This document shows, piece after piece, positions 1 to 8,663 of a stretch of 19,663 nucleotides of DNA (positions within the stretch are counted from its first letter, which is position 1; every line of letters begins with the position of its first letter). Position numbers and translations under genes: made by a program. The notes under the pieces were generated by a model that did no database searches, was not told where the DNA came from, and saw only the letters and a list, made by a program, of their open reading frames with translations. The stretch is from an uncultured Alistipes sp. (GTDB lineage Bacteria > Bacteroidota > Bacteroidia > Bacteroidales > Rikenellaceae). Location of the stretch: assembly GCA_900549685.1 (NCBI GenBank), contig UROX01000031.1, forward strand, positions 1-19,663. The letters run 5' to 3'.

Positions 1-357
1 ACGACCGGGAACCGGCAACACCGCCTCCGGACCGCATGGTTCCGACGGACGGCCGATCCCGATCCGCTGCGGGTTTCCGTACTTTTATATATAAAACGGT
101 AGACGGGATATAGGTGCCGTCACGCCTCGTCCGAGAATCGCAAAGCGGCCGAACGGCTTTTCCCCCGACAGGGAATCGCACGGAGAAACGCTTTGTTATA
201 CGAACCGGGGAAACCGTTCGCCGATCCATTGCACACAAAACTTCTTTGCGGCAGCGAAAGACTCCGCTCCTCCGCATTTTCCTCTCCTCCGACCGATGGC
301 AAACACGACCGACGAACACGCCGTTCCCCCGTCCGCACAATAAGGACGTCCTCGGCG
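1..357. other. Noncoding left edge
   Basis: No credible gene is visible on either strand; the open frames here have arginine- and serine-rich, low-complexity translations typical of chance frames in GC-rich DNA. The one local feature is a 14-bp AT-rich perfect palindrome, TTTTATATATAAAA at 83-96, which stands out against the GC-rich surroundings. No terminator-like stem with a T-run was found just after the metallopeptidase stop at 358. Confidence 0.5.
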
Positions 358-1062
358 TCACCACCGGGTGGAATACTTCCTCAACTCGGCCCGCAACCGC
401 GGATGTTCTCCGCCGGTCATACGGTTCAGCAGGGCATGGAACCGCGGTCCGTGATTCCGGTGCACGGTATGACAAAGCTCGTGGACGATCACGTAGTCGA
501 TCAACCGGTCGGGCAGTTTCATCAGGTGGAGACTGAGCGATATGTCGTCCGAAACGGAACAGCTACCCCAGCGCGAGCGGCTGTTGCGGACCGTCACCTT
601 TCCGCAGCGGAACCCCAATGCCCGGCACAACTCCCCGACCCGGCCCGGCAGATACGCCTTGGCCTCGATGCGCCATGCCTCTTCGACCGCCTGCCGGATA
701 AGCCGCTGCACGTCCGGCTCGTCATAACGCATCGACGCGGGATAGCGGACGACGATCCGACCGTCGGCAATGCGGAACGAAAGCCCCGGACAGTCGTCCG
801 GCAGCAACTGCAACACATGGGCACGCGTGGCGAAAGGCATGCCGACCGTCTGCGGCGGATTCCGCCGGGCCAGCCGCTCGCGTACGGTCTCGACCCACTG
901 CCGTTTCTCGTCGAGAAAACGCAGGGCTTCGGCCTCGCTGACGCCGTGCGGCAGGCTCAGACGCACTTCGCCCGTCGCTCGCACGCGGATCGACAGCCGC
1001 CGGGCACGGGACGAGCGGACCAGTTCGACCGGTCCGAGTTCGGGATGCCGGTATTCGGACAT
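358..1062 (-). CDS. YgjP/SprT-like zinc metallopeptidase domain protein (DUF45, M48-type)
   Basis: A predicted 234-residue cytoplasmic zinc metallopeptidase-like protein. The family hallmark is the HELCH motif (His194, Glu195, His198) with a third likely zinc ligand, His204, in NHGPRF. The upstream RSRWGSCS block (162-169) is also typical of YgjP/DUF45 proteins. The N-terminus (15-60) has the usual RSSRARRLSIRV and FLDEKRQWV stretches. I chose the ATG at 1062, 10 bp after the argH stop. A longer start at 1110 would overlap argH by 38 bp and add 16 residues that do not resemble the family N-terminus. It is the last gene of the rlmB-argE-argH group. The physiological substrate of the family is not established, so no specific function is claimed. 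Confidence 0.85.
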   Translation of the reverse strand: MSEYRHPELGPVELVRSSRARRLSIRVRATGEVRLSLPHGVSEAEALRFLDEKRQWVETVRERLARRNPPQTVGMPFATRAHVLQLLPDDCPGLSFRIADGRIVVRYPASMRYDEPDVQRLIRQAVEEAWRIEAKAYLPGRVGELCRALGFRCGKVTVRNSRSRWGSCSVSDDISLSLHLMKLPDRLIDYVIVHELCHTVHRNHGPRFHALLNRMTGGEHPRLRAELRKYSTRW

Positions 1063-1072
1063 GGACGACGCG

Positions 1073-2404
1073 TCAGCGGACCAGTTCGGCTTCGGCCCGA
1101 TCGACCGCATCGAAATCGAAACGGTCCAGCAGACGTTTCATCAGTCCGGCGATCTCGGCATTGCACAGATTGCCGATGCTTCCCTCGTGCGTATGGTGCA
1201 CCTGTTTGTCGGCTTCGAAACATCCGTTTTCGATGTCGATGCCGACCTTGCGGTAAGCCTCGCGGAACGGCACGCCGTCGAGCACCATACGATTGACGAC
1301 CTCGACGCTGAACAGATAGTCGTATTTGGGATCGTCCAGAATATCCGTCTTCACCGTCAGGTTATCGAGCATGTATCCCGCCATGCGGATGCAGTTCCGC
1401 AAATCGTCGATGGCGGGGAAAAGCACTTCCTTGAGCAGTTGCAGATCGCGGTGATAACCCGAAGGCAGGTTGGTCGTCATCATGGCGATCTGGTTGGGCA
1501 GGCCCTGGATGAGGTTGCATCGGCCCCGCATGATCTCCCACACGTCAGGATTTTTCTTGTGCGGCATGATGCTCGACCCGGTGGTCAGCTCGGGGGGATA
1601 GGAGATGAAACCGAAATTCTGGTTCAGGAACAGCGCGTTGTCCAGCGCCAGCTTGGCGAGCGTCGCGGCTACCGAAGACATGGCCTGCGCCACGATGCGT
1701 TCGCTTTTGCCGCGTCCCATCTGGGCATAGACCACGTTATAGCTCAACGTGTCGAAGCCCAGCAGACGCGTGGTCATCGTCCGGTCGAGCGGAAAGGAGG
1801 AACCGTATCCGGCCGCCGAGCCGAGCGGGTTCTTGTTGCAGATCCGGTAGGCGGCATGCAGCATCTCCACGTCGTCCACCAGACTCTCGGCATAGGCACC
1901 CAGCCAGAGGCCGAACGACGAGGGCATGGCGATCTGCAGATGGGTATAGCCCGGCATCAGCACGTCCTTGTACCGCTCGGAGAGCCGTTGCAGCGTACCG
2001 AACAGCTCGACCGTATCGTCTACGATCTCGCGGATCCGGCGGCGCAGGAAAATGCGCAGGTCCACGAGCACCTGATCGTTGCGCGAACGGCCGCTGTGAA
2101 TCTTCTTGCCCGCCTCGCCCAGACGTTGCGTGAGCAGAAACTCCACCTGCGAATGGACGTCCTCCACGCCTTCCTCGATGGTGAAATTGCCGGACTCGAT
2201 CTCCCGGTATATGTTTTTGAGTTCCCGCTGTACGCCTTCGAGGTCCTCTTTGCCGAGCAACCCGATCGACTCCAGCATGCGGGTATGGGCCAGCGAGCCG
2301 AGCACGTCGGCTTCGGCCAGCAGCAGGTCCATCTCCCGGTCGCGTCCCACCGTAAATTCCTCTACGGCCTTATTCACATCGTTGGTTTTCTGCCACAGTT
2401 TCAT
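1073..2404 (-). CDS. argH: Argininosuccinate lyase
   Basis: Catalyses the last step of arginine biosynthesis, splitting argininosuccinate into arginine and fumarate in the cytoplasm; the family works as a homotetramer. The 443-residue length is close to the usual 455-470. The fumarase/aspartase superfamily signature GSSIMPHKKNPD is at 276-287 and contains the catalytic serine loop. HSGRSRNDQ (103-111) and GYTHLQ (152-157, with the likely catalytic His155) are also intact. The start MKLWQKTNDV is the normal family N-terminus. It lies 26 bp downstream of the M20 deacylase gene, which fits arginine synthesis through acylated citrulline as known in Bacteroidota. It is probably co-transcribed with rlmB, the deacylase and the metallopeptidase. 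Confidence 0.97.
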   Translation of the reverse strand: MKLWQKTNDVNKAVEEFTVGRDREMDLLLAEADVLGSLAHTRMLESIGLLGKEDLEGVQRELKNIYREIESGNFTIEEGVEDVHSQVEFLLTQRLGEAGKKIHSGRSRNDQVLVDLRIFLRRRIREIVDDTVELFGTLQRLSERYKDVLMPGYTHLQIAMPSSFGLWLGAYAESLVDDVEMLHAAYRICNKNPLGSAAGYGSSFPLDRTMTTRLLGFDTLSYNVVYAQMGRGKSERIVAQAMSSVAATLAKLALDNALFLNQNFGFISYPPELTTGSSIMPHKKNPDVWEIMRGRCNLIQGLPNQIAMMTTNLPSGYHRDLQLLKEVLFPAIDDLRNCIRMAGYMLDNLTVKTDILDDPKYDYLFSVEVVNRMVLDGVPFREAYRKVGIDIENGCFEADKQVHHTHEGSIGNLCNAEIAGLMKRLLDRFDFDAVDRAEAELVR

Positions 2405-2430
2405 GCGTCTACGATAGTTTTATTAAGATT

Positions 2431-3510
2431 CTACCGGGCCGGCTGCGGTGCGATCACCGCAGCCAGCATCCGGATATACAATTCGATGCCCTCGCGTATC
2501 TCGCTCAGACCGACGAACTCGTCGGCGCTGTGCGAACGGGCGCTGTCACCCACGCCCAGCTTGAGCGAAGGAATATCGAGCAGCGCCTGGTCCGACGTGG
2601 TGGGCGAGCCGTAGGTCGTGCGTCCCAGAGCGAGTCCCGCCCGGACGATCGGGTGCTGCGGATCGATGCTCGACGGCTTGAGCCTCGTCGAGCGGGGGAC
2701 GACCTCCGAGCTTACGTGACGGCGGATCGTATCGAGCACCTCCTCGTTCGTGTAGCGGTCCGTCACACGGATATCGACGGTAAAGCGGCATTCGGCGGGC
2801 ACGACATTATGCTGCGTGCCGGCCGATATGATCGTCACGCTCATCTTGACGGCCCCGAACAGATCGGACTCTTTCGGGAAACGGTACGTACGGAACCACT
2901 CGATGTCTTTCATCGCCCGGTAGATCGCATTGTCTCCCTCCTCGCGGGCGGCATGTCCGGCACGTCCGTGCGCCGTGCAGTCCACAACCATCAGGCCCCG
3001 TTCGGCAATGGCCATCTGCATGAGCGTCGGTTCGCCCACGATGGCGAATTCGAGCGGTCCCAGTTCGGGAATCACCGATTCGAGTCCTCCGCTGCCGCTG
3101 TTTTCCTCCTCGGCCGTAATCGCCACGCAAAGGTTGTAGCGCAGATCGGGACGGTCGTAAAAATGCAGGAACGTGGCCAGCAGCGAGACTCCGCTGGCTC
3201 CGGCATCGTTGCTGCCCAGTCCGTAGAGCCGGTCGCCCTCGACGGCGGGATCGAACGGATCGCGCGTGTAGGCGCTGTTGGGACGCACCGTATCGTGGTG
3301 CGAATTGAGCAGAATCGTCGGGAGTGCAGGATCGTAATGGCGGTTGAACGCCCAGACGTTATTGCCCTTGCGGTGCACCTCCGCACCCCGGTCGGAGAGA
3401 AAACCGGCCAGCAGATCGGCCGTACCCGATTCCTCGCGGCTGAACGACGGGATGCGGATCATTGCCCGCAACAGGTCCACCGCATCGCGGTAACGCTTTT
3501 CGAGTTCCAT
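2431..3510 (-). CDS. argE: M20-family deacylase, likely N-acetyl- (or N-succinyl-) citrulline/ornithine deacetylase
   Basis: A 359-residue M20 zinc amidohydrolase that should remove the acyl group from an arginine-pathway intermediate. Metal and catalytic motifs are visible: SHHDTV (70-75, His71 and Asp73), GLGSNDAGASG (97-107, bridging Asp102), TAEEENSG (132-139, catalytic and metal glutamates), GEPT (159-162) and the C-terminal ligand His327 in HSADEF. The internal dimerisation or lid domain lies at about 170-275. I chose the ATG at 3510, 14 bp after rlmB stops. The open frame runs further upstream through rlmB, but that part is a shadow frame. Adjacency to argH supports an arginine role. 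Bacteroidota are known to carbamoylate acylated ornithine, so the in vivo substrate is probably acylcitrulline; that is inference. Other M20 peptidases cannot be fully excluded. Confidence 0.88.
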   Translation of the reverse strand: MELEKRYRDAVDLLRAMIRIPSFSREESGTADLLAGFLSDRGAEVHRKGNNVWAFNRHYDPALPTILLNSHHDTVRPNSAYTRDPFDPAVEGDRLYGLGSNDAGASGVSLLATFLHFYDRPDLRYNLCVAITAEEENSGSGGLESVIPELGPLEFAIVGEPTLMQMAIAERGLMVVDCTAHGRAGHAAREEGDNAIYRAMKDIEWFRTYRFPKESDLFGAVKMSVTIISAGTQHNVVPAECRFTVDIRVTDRYTNEEVLDTIRRHVSSEVVPRSTRLKPSSIDPQHPIVRAGLALGRTTYGSPTTSDQALLDIPSLKLGVGDSARSHSADEFVGLSEIREGIELYIRMLAAVIAPQPAR

Positions 3511-3524
3511 GTCTATCCGTGCTT

Positions 3525-4265
3525 TCAGTTGTTTTCGATTCGTTGCCGCACCGCCTCGAACAGCATGACGGCGGCGGCGGCCGACACGTTCAGCGACTCG
3601 ATGCCGCCCACGATGGGAATGGCGAGCTGCACGTCGCACAGTTTGAGCACCTCTTTCGAGATGCCCGTATCCTCGCTGCCCATCACGATGGCCGTAGGCC
3701 GTCCGAGATCGGCTTCGAACAGCAGCGTATTGCTCTTTTCGGTCGCCGCCACGATCTGAAGGCCTTCGCTCCGGAGAATCTTCAGCGTGTTGCGGATACT
3801 CCCCACCCGGCTCACAGGAATGAGGCTCAACGCACCGGCCGAACTTTTCATCGATTCGGCATTGACCGGCGCCGAATTCTTGAGCGGAATAATCAGTCCG
3901 TGCGCACCGGCGCATTCGGCGCTGCGGGCGATCGCCCCGAAGTTGCGGACGTCCGTCACGCCGTCGAACACGACGACCAGCGGCGTCTCGTCCTCGGGAA
4001 TCGCGGCCAGCATGTCGTACACATCCACATATTCGATGGCCGCCGTCAGCGCCACGGCACCCTGATGGTTGCCCCGGACGAGACGGTTGAGCTTTTCGAC
4101 CGGCACCCACTGCACGTGGATGCGCCTGCTGCGGCAAAGTTCCGACAGCTCGGTGAGCAGAACGCCCTCGGCGCCCTTCTTCAGATAGACTTTCTCGAGC
4201 TGCTGTCCCGCCTCGATCGCTTCGATAATCGGGCGCAGCCCGAAGAGAATGTTATTTTTTTCCAT
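3525..4265 (-). CDS. rlmB: 23S rRNA (guanosine-2'-O-)methyltransferase, RlmB/TrmH (SpoU) family
   Basis: A SpoU-class SAM-dependent RNA 2'-O-methyltransferase of 246 residues. RlmB methylates the 23S rRNA P-loop guanosine (G2251 in E. coli numbering). The N-terminal substrate-binding domain (about 1-75, starting NNILFGLRPIIEAI) is followed by the trefoil-knot domain. That domain has motif 1 DVRNFGAIAR (105-114), motif 2 MGSEDTGI (195-202) and motif 3 IPIVGGIESLNVSAAAA (216-232). The ATG at 4265 gives the family N-terminus; an in-frame start at 4325 would add 20 unrelated residues. It is the first gene of the group leading to argE and argH. No clear TAnnTTTG box was found directly upstream. 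A tRNA-modifying TrmH paralogue is possible, but the N-terminal domain favours RlmB. Confidence 0.92.
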   Translation of the reverse strand: MEKNNILFGLRPIIEAIEAGQQLEKVYLKKGAEGVLLTELSELCRSRRIHVQWVPVEKLNRLVRGNHQGAVALTAAIEYVDVYDMLAAIPEDETPLVVVFDGVTDVRNFGAIARSAECAGAHGLIIPLKNSAPVNAESMKSSAGALSLIPVSRVGSIRNTLKILRSEGLQIVAATEKSNTLLFEADLGRPTAIVMGSEDTGISKEVLKLCDVQLAIPIVGGIESLNVSAAAAVMLFEAVRQRIENN

Positions 4266-4479
4266 GACAATATGTTCGTTTTCCGTACCGTCTCCGCTGC
4301 CGCACGGTTCTGCCTTCCATTCCATCCCACAGGACGATCATACACTTCGGCAGCCCCGGATTCCGGCAGCGTTTTCCCGCACCAGCCGCTCTCTTCCGCA
4401 ACCGCCGGCCGCATATCCGCCCGGCAGGGCTTAGAGCCGTCGCCCGAAAAACCGGACTGCGGCGATATAGGCGAAAACA

Positions 4480-4494
4480 CCGGATAATGTCCGG
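4480..4494 (-). terminator. Weak candidate terminator after the ABC-F gene
   Basis: A short stem CCGGA/TCCGG with the loop CATTA lies about 45 bp past the ABC-F stop. On the minus strand it is followed by TGTTTTCG. The stem has only 5 pairs and the T-run is short, so it may be no more than a chance hairpin in the 272-bp gap before rlmB. Confidence 0.25.
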
Positions 4495-4537
4495 CGACAA
4501 ACGGTCCGCACGACACTGCCTCGCACCGCAAAACCGA

Positions 4538-6493
4538 TCACTGTGCGGCCGACTCGCGGAGGTTGTCGAGCGTGATGGTCAGCTCTTCCCAGCGGTAGGT
4601 CAGCTTGTTGAGCCGCTCCTTCATGTCGTTGTAGCGGGCATACAGGCTTTCGTCCGACGGGTCGAGTCCGTAGGTCGCCGGATCGGCCATCTGCCGGTCC
4701 ATTTCGGCGATCTGTTTTTCGAGGTCCATGATCTCGGCCTCGGCCTTCTCCACGTCGCGTTCGGCCTTGCGCAGCTGTTTCTCGGCTTCCCGCTTGCGGG
4801 CATATTCCTCCTTGCCCGAAACCGTTTTCGTTTTTTTTGCCGGCACCTCGTCCGTCTTTTTGCGCTCGATCTCGCGCATGGACTCGATCTGCCGGTCGCG
4901 CAGAAAGTCGTAGATGCCGCCCAGATGTTCCTTGACCGCCCCGTCGCGGAACTCGTAGACGCGTTCCACCAGTCCGTCGAGGAATTCCCGGTCGTGCGAA
5001 ATGACGATTACCGTACCGTCGTATTTCTTCACGGCGTTCTTGAGAATATCTTTCGAACGCATGTCCATGTGGTTGGTCGGTTCGTCCAGCACGAGCAGAT
5101 TGTAAGGCTCGAGCATCAGACGGGCCATCGCCAGACGCGCCCGCTCGCCGCCCGAAAGGACCCGTACCTTCTTGTCGATGTCCTCGCCGCGGAACAGGAA
5201 AGCGCCCAGAATGTCCCGTAGCCGCGTACGTATGTCGCCCACGGCCACCCGGTCCAACGTATCGTATACCGTAAAATCGCCGTTCATCAGGTCGTCCTGA
5301 TTCTGGGCGTAATACCCGATACGGACGTTGTGTCCGATGCGGACGCTGCCCTCGGCGGGCATCAGCTCTCCGGTCACGAGCCGGGCGAACGTCGTCTTTC
5401 CCTCGCCGTTGCGGCCCACCAGCGCCACTTTGTGTCCCCGCTCGATGGTGAACGTCGCCCCGGAGAAAACGTGCTTGGGTCCGAAGCTCATGCCTGCGTC
5501 CTTGGCCTCCACGACGATCTGTCCCGACCGGGGGGCGGGCGGGAACTTGATGTTCAGCGTACTGAGGTCCTCCTCGTCCACCTCGATGCGCTCGATCTTT
5601 TCGAGCTGCTTGATGCGCGACTGCACCTGATTCGACTTGGTGGGCTTGTAGCGGAAACGCTCGATGAACTCCTCGGTCTGCTCGATCATCCGCTGCTGGT
5701 TCTGGTAGGCGGCCATCTGCTGCTGCCGTCTCTCGCGCCTCAACTCCACGTAGCGGCTGTAAGGCACTTTGTAGTCGTACACCCGACCGAGCGATATTTC
5801 GATCGTGCGCGTGGTAACGTTATCGAGAAAGGCCCGGTCGTGCGAAATCAGCACGACAGCGCCGTTATAGTCTTTCAGATACCCCTCGAGCCACTGGATG
5901 CTCTCGATGTCGAGGTGGTTCGTCGGCTCGTCGAGCAGGAAGACCGAAGGCCGGCGCAACAGCAGTTTGGCCAACTCGATACGCATGCGCCATCCGCCGC
6001 TGAACTCGCTCGTCGCGCGGGTGAAATCCTTGCGTTCGAACCCGAGTCCGAGCAGCGTCTTCTCGATCTCCGCCTCGCGGTTCAGCCCGCCCAGAATATG
6101 GAAACGGTCCGAGGCATCGTTGAGCCGGTGCAGCAGCTTCTCGTATTCCGCGCTCTCGTAGTCGGTCCGCTCACCGATCTCGTCGGTCAGACGGGCGATC
6201 TCCCGCTCCAGATCGAGCACTTCGCAGAAAGCCGATTCCGTCTCGGCGAAAAGCGTCGTCGTGTCGGCCACCTTCATCTGCTGGGGCAGATAGCCCACCG
6301 TACAGTCGCCGTTGCGCGACACGCCTCCCGAAGTGGGCGGCTGCTCGCCGACGAGCACCTTGAGCATCGTCGATTTGCCCGCACCGTTCTTGCCCACCAG
6401 ACCGATACGGTCCTTGGGATTGATCAGAAACGATATGTCCCGAAACAGGTCCCAGCCGCCGAAGCTGACCGTCAGATTGTCTACCGAAATCAT
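4538..6493 (-). CDS. ABC-F family ATP-binding protein (Uup/YheS-like translation factor)
   Basis: A 651-residue duplicated ABC ATPase without membrane segments, so a soluble ABC-F protein. The family acts at the ribosomal E site and relieves stalled or idle ribosomes; some members protect against ribosome-targeting antibiotics. Domain 1 has Walker A GKNGAGKS (34-41), signature FSGGW (164-168) and Walker B LLDEPTNHLD (186-195). Domain 2 has GRNGEGKT (360-367), LSGGE (446-450) and LVLDEPTNHMD (467-477). The linker at about 240-320 is charged and helical, like the P-site tRNA interaction motif. Residues 560-645 form a lysine/glutamate-rich coiled coil, as in the Uup/YheS C-terminal domain. It follows rpe by 15 bp. 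The exact subfamily and any resistance role cannot be read from motifs alone. Confidence 0.93.
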   Translation of the reverse strand: MISVDNLTVSFGGWDLFRDISFLINPKDRIGLVGKNGAGKSTMLKVLVGEQPPTSGGVSRNGDCTVGYLPQQMKVADTTTLFAETESAFCEVLDLEREIARLTDEIGERTDYESAEYEKLLHRLNDASDRFHILGGLNREAEIEKTLLGLGFERKDFTRATSEFSGGWRMRIELAKLLLRRPSVFLLDEPTNHLDIESIQWLEGYLKDYNGAVVLISHDRAFLDNVTTRTIEISLGRVYDYKVPYSRYVELRRERRQQQMAAYQNQQRMIEQTEEFIERFRYKPTKSNQVQSRIKQLEKIERIEVDEEDLSTLNIKFPPAPRSGQIVVEAKDAGMSFGPKHVFSGATFTIERGHKVALVGRNGEGKTTFARLVTGELMPAEGSVRIGHNVRIGYYAQNQDDLMNGDFTVYDTLDRVAVGDIRTRLRDILGAFLFRGEDIDKKVRVLSGGERARLAMARLMLEPYNLLVLDEPTNHMDMRSKDILKNAVKKYDGTVIVISHDREFLDGLVERVYEFRDGAVKEHLGGIYDFLRDRQIESMREIERKKTDEVPAKKTKTVSGKEEYARKREAEKQLRKAERDVEKAEAEIMDLEKQIAEMDRQMADPATYGLDPSDESLYARYNDMKERLNKLTYRWEELTITLDNLRESAAQ

Positions 6494-6508
6494 GCCTCCT
6501 CGTCTGTC

Positions 6509-7159
6509 CTATACGTTCAGCAGTTCGTGAATCGTCCGCTCGGGATTCTCGCTGGCGAACACCGTACTGCCGGCTACCAGCACCTCGCATCCGGCCGCAT
6601 ACACCTCGGCCGCATTGCCGAGCGTGATGCCTCCGTCGATCTCGATGACGGCCCGCGAGCCGCAGCGGTCGATCTCCTTCTTCAGCTCGGCCACCTTCTC
6701 GGTCGATCCTTCGATGAAGGACTGGCCGCCGAATCCGGGTTCCACGCTCATAATCAGCACCAGATCGAGGTCGGGCAGATAGGGCACAACAGCCGAAACG
6801 GGCGTAGCGGGCTTGATCGACACTCCGGCCTTGACACCGGCCTTCTTCATCAGGGCGATGGCTCCGCGCACGTCGTCCGTCGCCTCGAGGTGGATCGTGA
6901 TGATGTCGGCGCCGGCCTTGGCGAAGCGCTCGATGTATTTTTCGGGCTGTACGATCATCAGGTGCGTGTCCAGCACTTTTTTGGTTCCCTTACGGATGGG
7001 TCCCATCACCGGGAAACCGAACGAAATGTTCGGGACGAAAACCCCGTCCATCACGTCGATGTGGATCCACTCGGCCTCGCTGCGGTCGAGCATGACGATG
7101 TCCTCGGCCAGATGGCCGAAATCGGCCGAAAGCACGGAAGGAGATATGATTCTTGGCAT
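6509..7159 (-). CDS. rpe: Ribulose-phosphate 3-epimerase
   Basis: Interconverts D-ribulose 5-phosphate and D-xylulose 5-phosphate in the pentose phosphate pathway. The 216-residue TIM-barrel length is normal. The two catalytic aspartates are visible as HIDVMDG (33-39, Asp35) and EIDGGI (173-178, Asp175). The metal ligands His33 and His66 (DTHLM) and the phosphate-binding segments (GFGGQSF at 142-148 and VAGST at 195-199) are also visible. The start MPRIISPSVLSADF at 7159 is the canonical N-terminus; the frame stays open upstream, but that stretch is antisense to rmuC and not coding. The gene is transcribed divergently from rmuC and is probably first in a two-gene unit with the ABC-F gene. Confidence 0.97.
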   Translation of the reverse strand: MPRIISPSVLSADFGHLAEDIVMLDRSEAEWIHIDVMDGVFVPNISFGFPVMGPIRKGTKKVLDTHLMIVQPEKYIERFAKAGADIITIHLEATDDVRGAIALMKKAGVKAGVSIKPATPVSAVVPYLPDLDLVLIMSVEPGFGGQSFIEGSTEKVAELKKEIDRCGSRAVIEIDGGITLGNAAEVYAAGCEVLVAGSTVFASENPERTIHELLNV

Positions 7160-7197
7160 ATTTCGCTGTTTTAGGTTTGTAAAAGTCCGTTTCCGGA

Positions 7198-7205
7198 CAA
7201 AGGTA
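7198..7205 (-). promoter_or_regulatory. Candidate -7 box for rpe
   Basis: On the minus strand the sequence reads TACCTTTG, a full match to the Bacteroidota TAnnTTTG element. It lies about 40 bp upstream of the rpe ATG, which implies a leader of about 30 nt. No good TTTG element sits about 19 bp further upstream, so the -33 half is weak. Confidence 0.55.
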
Positions 7206-7219
7206 ATGATTTTTATCGC

Positions 7220-7227
7220 TACTTTTG
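7220..7227 (+). promoter_or_regulatory. Candidate -7 box for rmuC
   Basis: The sequence TACTTTTG matches TAnnTTTG and lies 42 bp before the rmuC ATG, giving a leader of about 35 nt. It is only 14 bp from the opposing rpe box, so the two polymerase footprints would overlap. The -33 region is not a clear match. Confidence 0.55.
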
Positions 7228-7268
7228 CTCTGCGACGGGACGGACCGTCGCAAAATAGACAGGTATTC

Positions 7269-8570
7269 ATGGTATACGCAGCCATATTGTTCGCAGGGAT
7301 ACTGCTCGGAGCCGCCGTCGCCGCGCTGGGCCTCCGCCCTTCGCTCAGGAGATACGCCCGCTCGGAAGAACGGCTCGAGGCCGAAATCCGCGCCCGGGAC
7401 GCCGAACTCATCGCCCGCAACCGCGAAGCGGCCGAAGAGACGGTCCGCCGGCAGGCACTCGAAGAGAAACTGGAATCGATGCGGACCGAGGCCGAAGCCG
7501 AACGCATCCGCCGCCGCGAGGAGGAACAGGCCCGCGACGAGCTGCAACGCACGGCCTTCCGCAACATGGCCAACGACATTCTGGAAGAAAAGAGCCGGCA
7601 GTTCAAAGAATCGAACCGCGAATCGCTGGAGGCGCTGCTCAAGCCTTTCCGCGACAACATCGACAGCTTCCGCCGCCGGGTGGACGAAGTCTACGACAAG
7701 GAAGCCCAGCAACGGTTCTCGCTCAAGGAGGAGATCCGCCGGTTGAGCGAGACCAACCTCCGCATGTCGGAGGAGGCGACCAATCTCACGCGTGCCCTCA
7801 AGGGCGACTCGAAAGTGCAGGGCGACTGGGGCGAAATGATCCTCGACACGATTCTCGACAGCTCGCATCTGGTACGCGGCATCCACTACCGGACGCAGGA
7901 AACGCTCAAGGACGCTTCGGGCAACAACCTGCGTCCGGACGTCATTCTGAATTTGCCCGACGGCAAACAGATCGTCATCGACTCGAAAGTGTCGCTGACC
8001 GCCTACGTCGCCTATACCGAAAGCCGGACGCCGGAAGACTCCGCCCGGTATGTGAAAGACCATCTGCGCTCGGTACGCGCCCACATCGACGAACTGGGCG
8101 GCAAACGCTACCAGACACTGGTCCAGTCGCCCGATTTCGTCATCATGTTCGTTCCCAACGAACCGGCCTTCCTGTTGGCCATGCAGCAGGAACCCGCGCT
8201 GTGGAGCGACGCCTACAACAAGAAGGTGATCGTCAGCAGCCCGACAAACCTGTTCGCGCTGCTCAAACTGGTGGACGACCTTTGGAAACGCGACAACCAG
8301 AGCCGCAACGCCATCGCCATCGCCACCGAGGGGGCCAACCTCTACGACAAATTCGTCGGCTTCGCCGAGACGCTCTCCGATCTGGGACGCAGCATCGCCT
8401 CCGCATCGGACAAATACGACAAGGCGCTCAAACAGCTCAAGACCGGCAGCGGCAACCTGATTCGCCGGTCGGAAAAACTGCGCGAACTGGGCGTCAAGGC
8501 CACCAAAACGCTGCCCCGCCAGCTGGCCGACTACGACGACACGGAGGAAGATCCGCAGCTCGGAAAGTAG
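7269..8570 (+). CDS. rmuC: DNA recombination protein RmuC
   Basis: A 433-residue RmuC-family protein. The family limits DNA inversions at short inverted repeats and is thought to be a nuclease of the PD-(D/E)xK type. The N-terminus is a single membrane segment (about 3-22, rich in Ala, Leu and Gly). A long charged coiled coil follows (about 30-180), then the RmuC domain. The domain shows GDWGE (185-189), RPDV (222-225, Asp224) and IDSK (237-240, Asp238 and Lys240), the likely catalytic core. The ATG at 7269 is chosen because the TM segment begins there and a promoter box lies 42 bp upstream; the in-frame upstream extension is antisense to rpe. The tail (about 410-433) is acidic. Confidence 0.95.
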   Translation: MVYAAILFAGILLGAAVAALGLRPSLRRYARSEERLEAEIRARDAELIARNREAAEETVRRQALEEKLESMRTEAEAERIRRREEEQARDELQRTAFRNMANDILEEKSRQFKESNRESLEALLKPFRDNIDSFRRRVDEVYDKEAQQRFSLKEEIRRLSETNLRMSEEATNLTRALKGDSKVQGDWGEMILDTILDSSHLVRGIHYRTQETLKDASGNNLRPDVILNLPDGKQIVIDSKVSLTAYVAYTESRTPEDSARYVKDHLRSVRAHIDELGGKRYQTLVQSPDFVIMFVPNEPAFLLAMQQEPALWSDAYNKKVIVSSPTNLFALLKLVDDLWKRDNQSRNAIAIATEGANLYDKFVGFAETLSDLGRSIASASDKYDKALKQLKTGSGNLIRRSEKLRELGVKATKTLPRQLADYDDTEEDPQLGK

Positions 8571-8663
8571 CCCCGGTACTGCCTTTTTTCCCGGAAAATG
8601 CGTTCGGATGGGGAGAGTCGGCCATTCCATACTTTGCGTACAGAGGTTTCCTTCCGCATTTTT

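Noticed and set aside
83..96. AT-rich palindrome TTTTATATATAAAA as a promoter or origin element
   Set aside because: No TAnnTTTG box, no gene starting nearby and no iterons; too little to support a function.
770..2614. A 614-codon plus-strand frame opposite argH
   Set aside because: Antisense shadow; its composition is that of a reverse-complemented coding strand.
3511..4137. N-terminal extension of the M20 deacylase through rlmB
   Set aside because: It is an alternative frame of rlmB with an Arg/Gly-rich translation; the M20 family starts at MELEKRYRDA.
5330..7174. A 614-codon plus-strand frame opposite the ABC-F and rpe genes
   Set aside because: Antisense shadow of two clearly recognised genes; no domain is recognisable.
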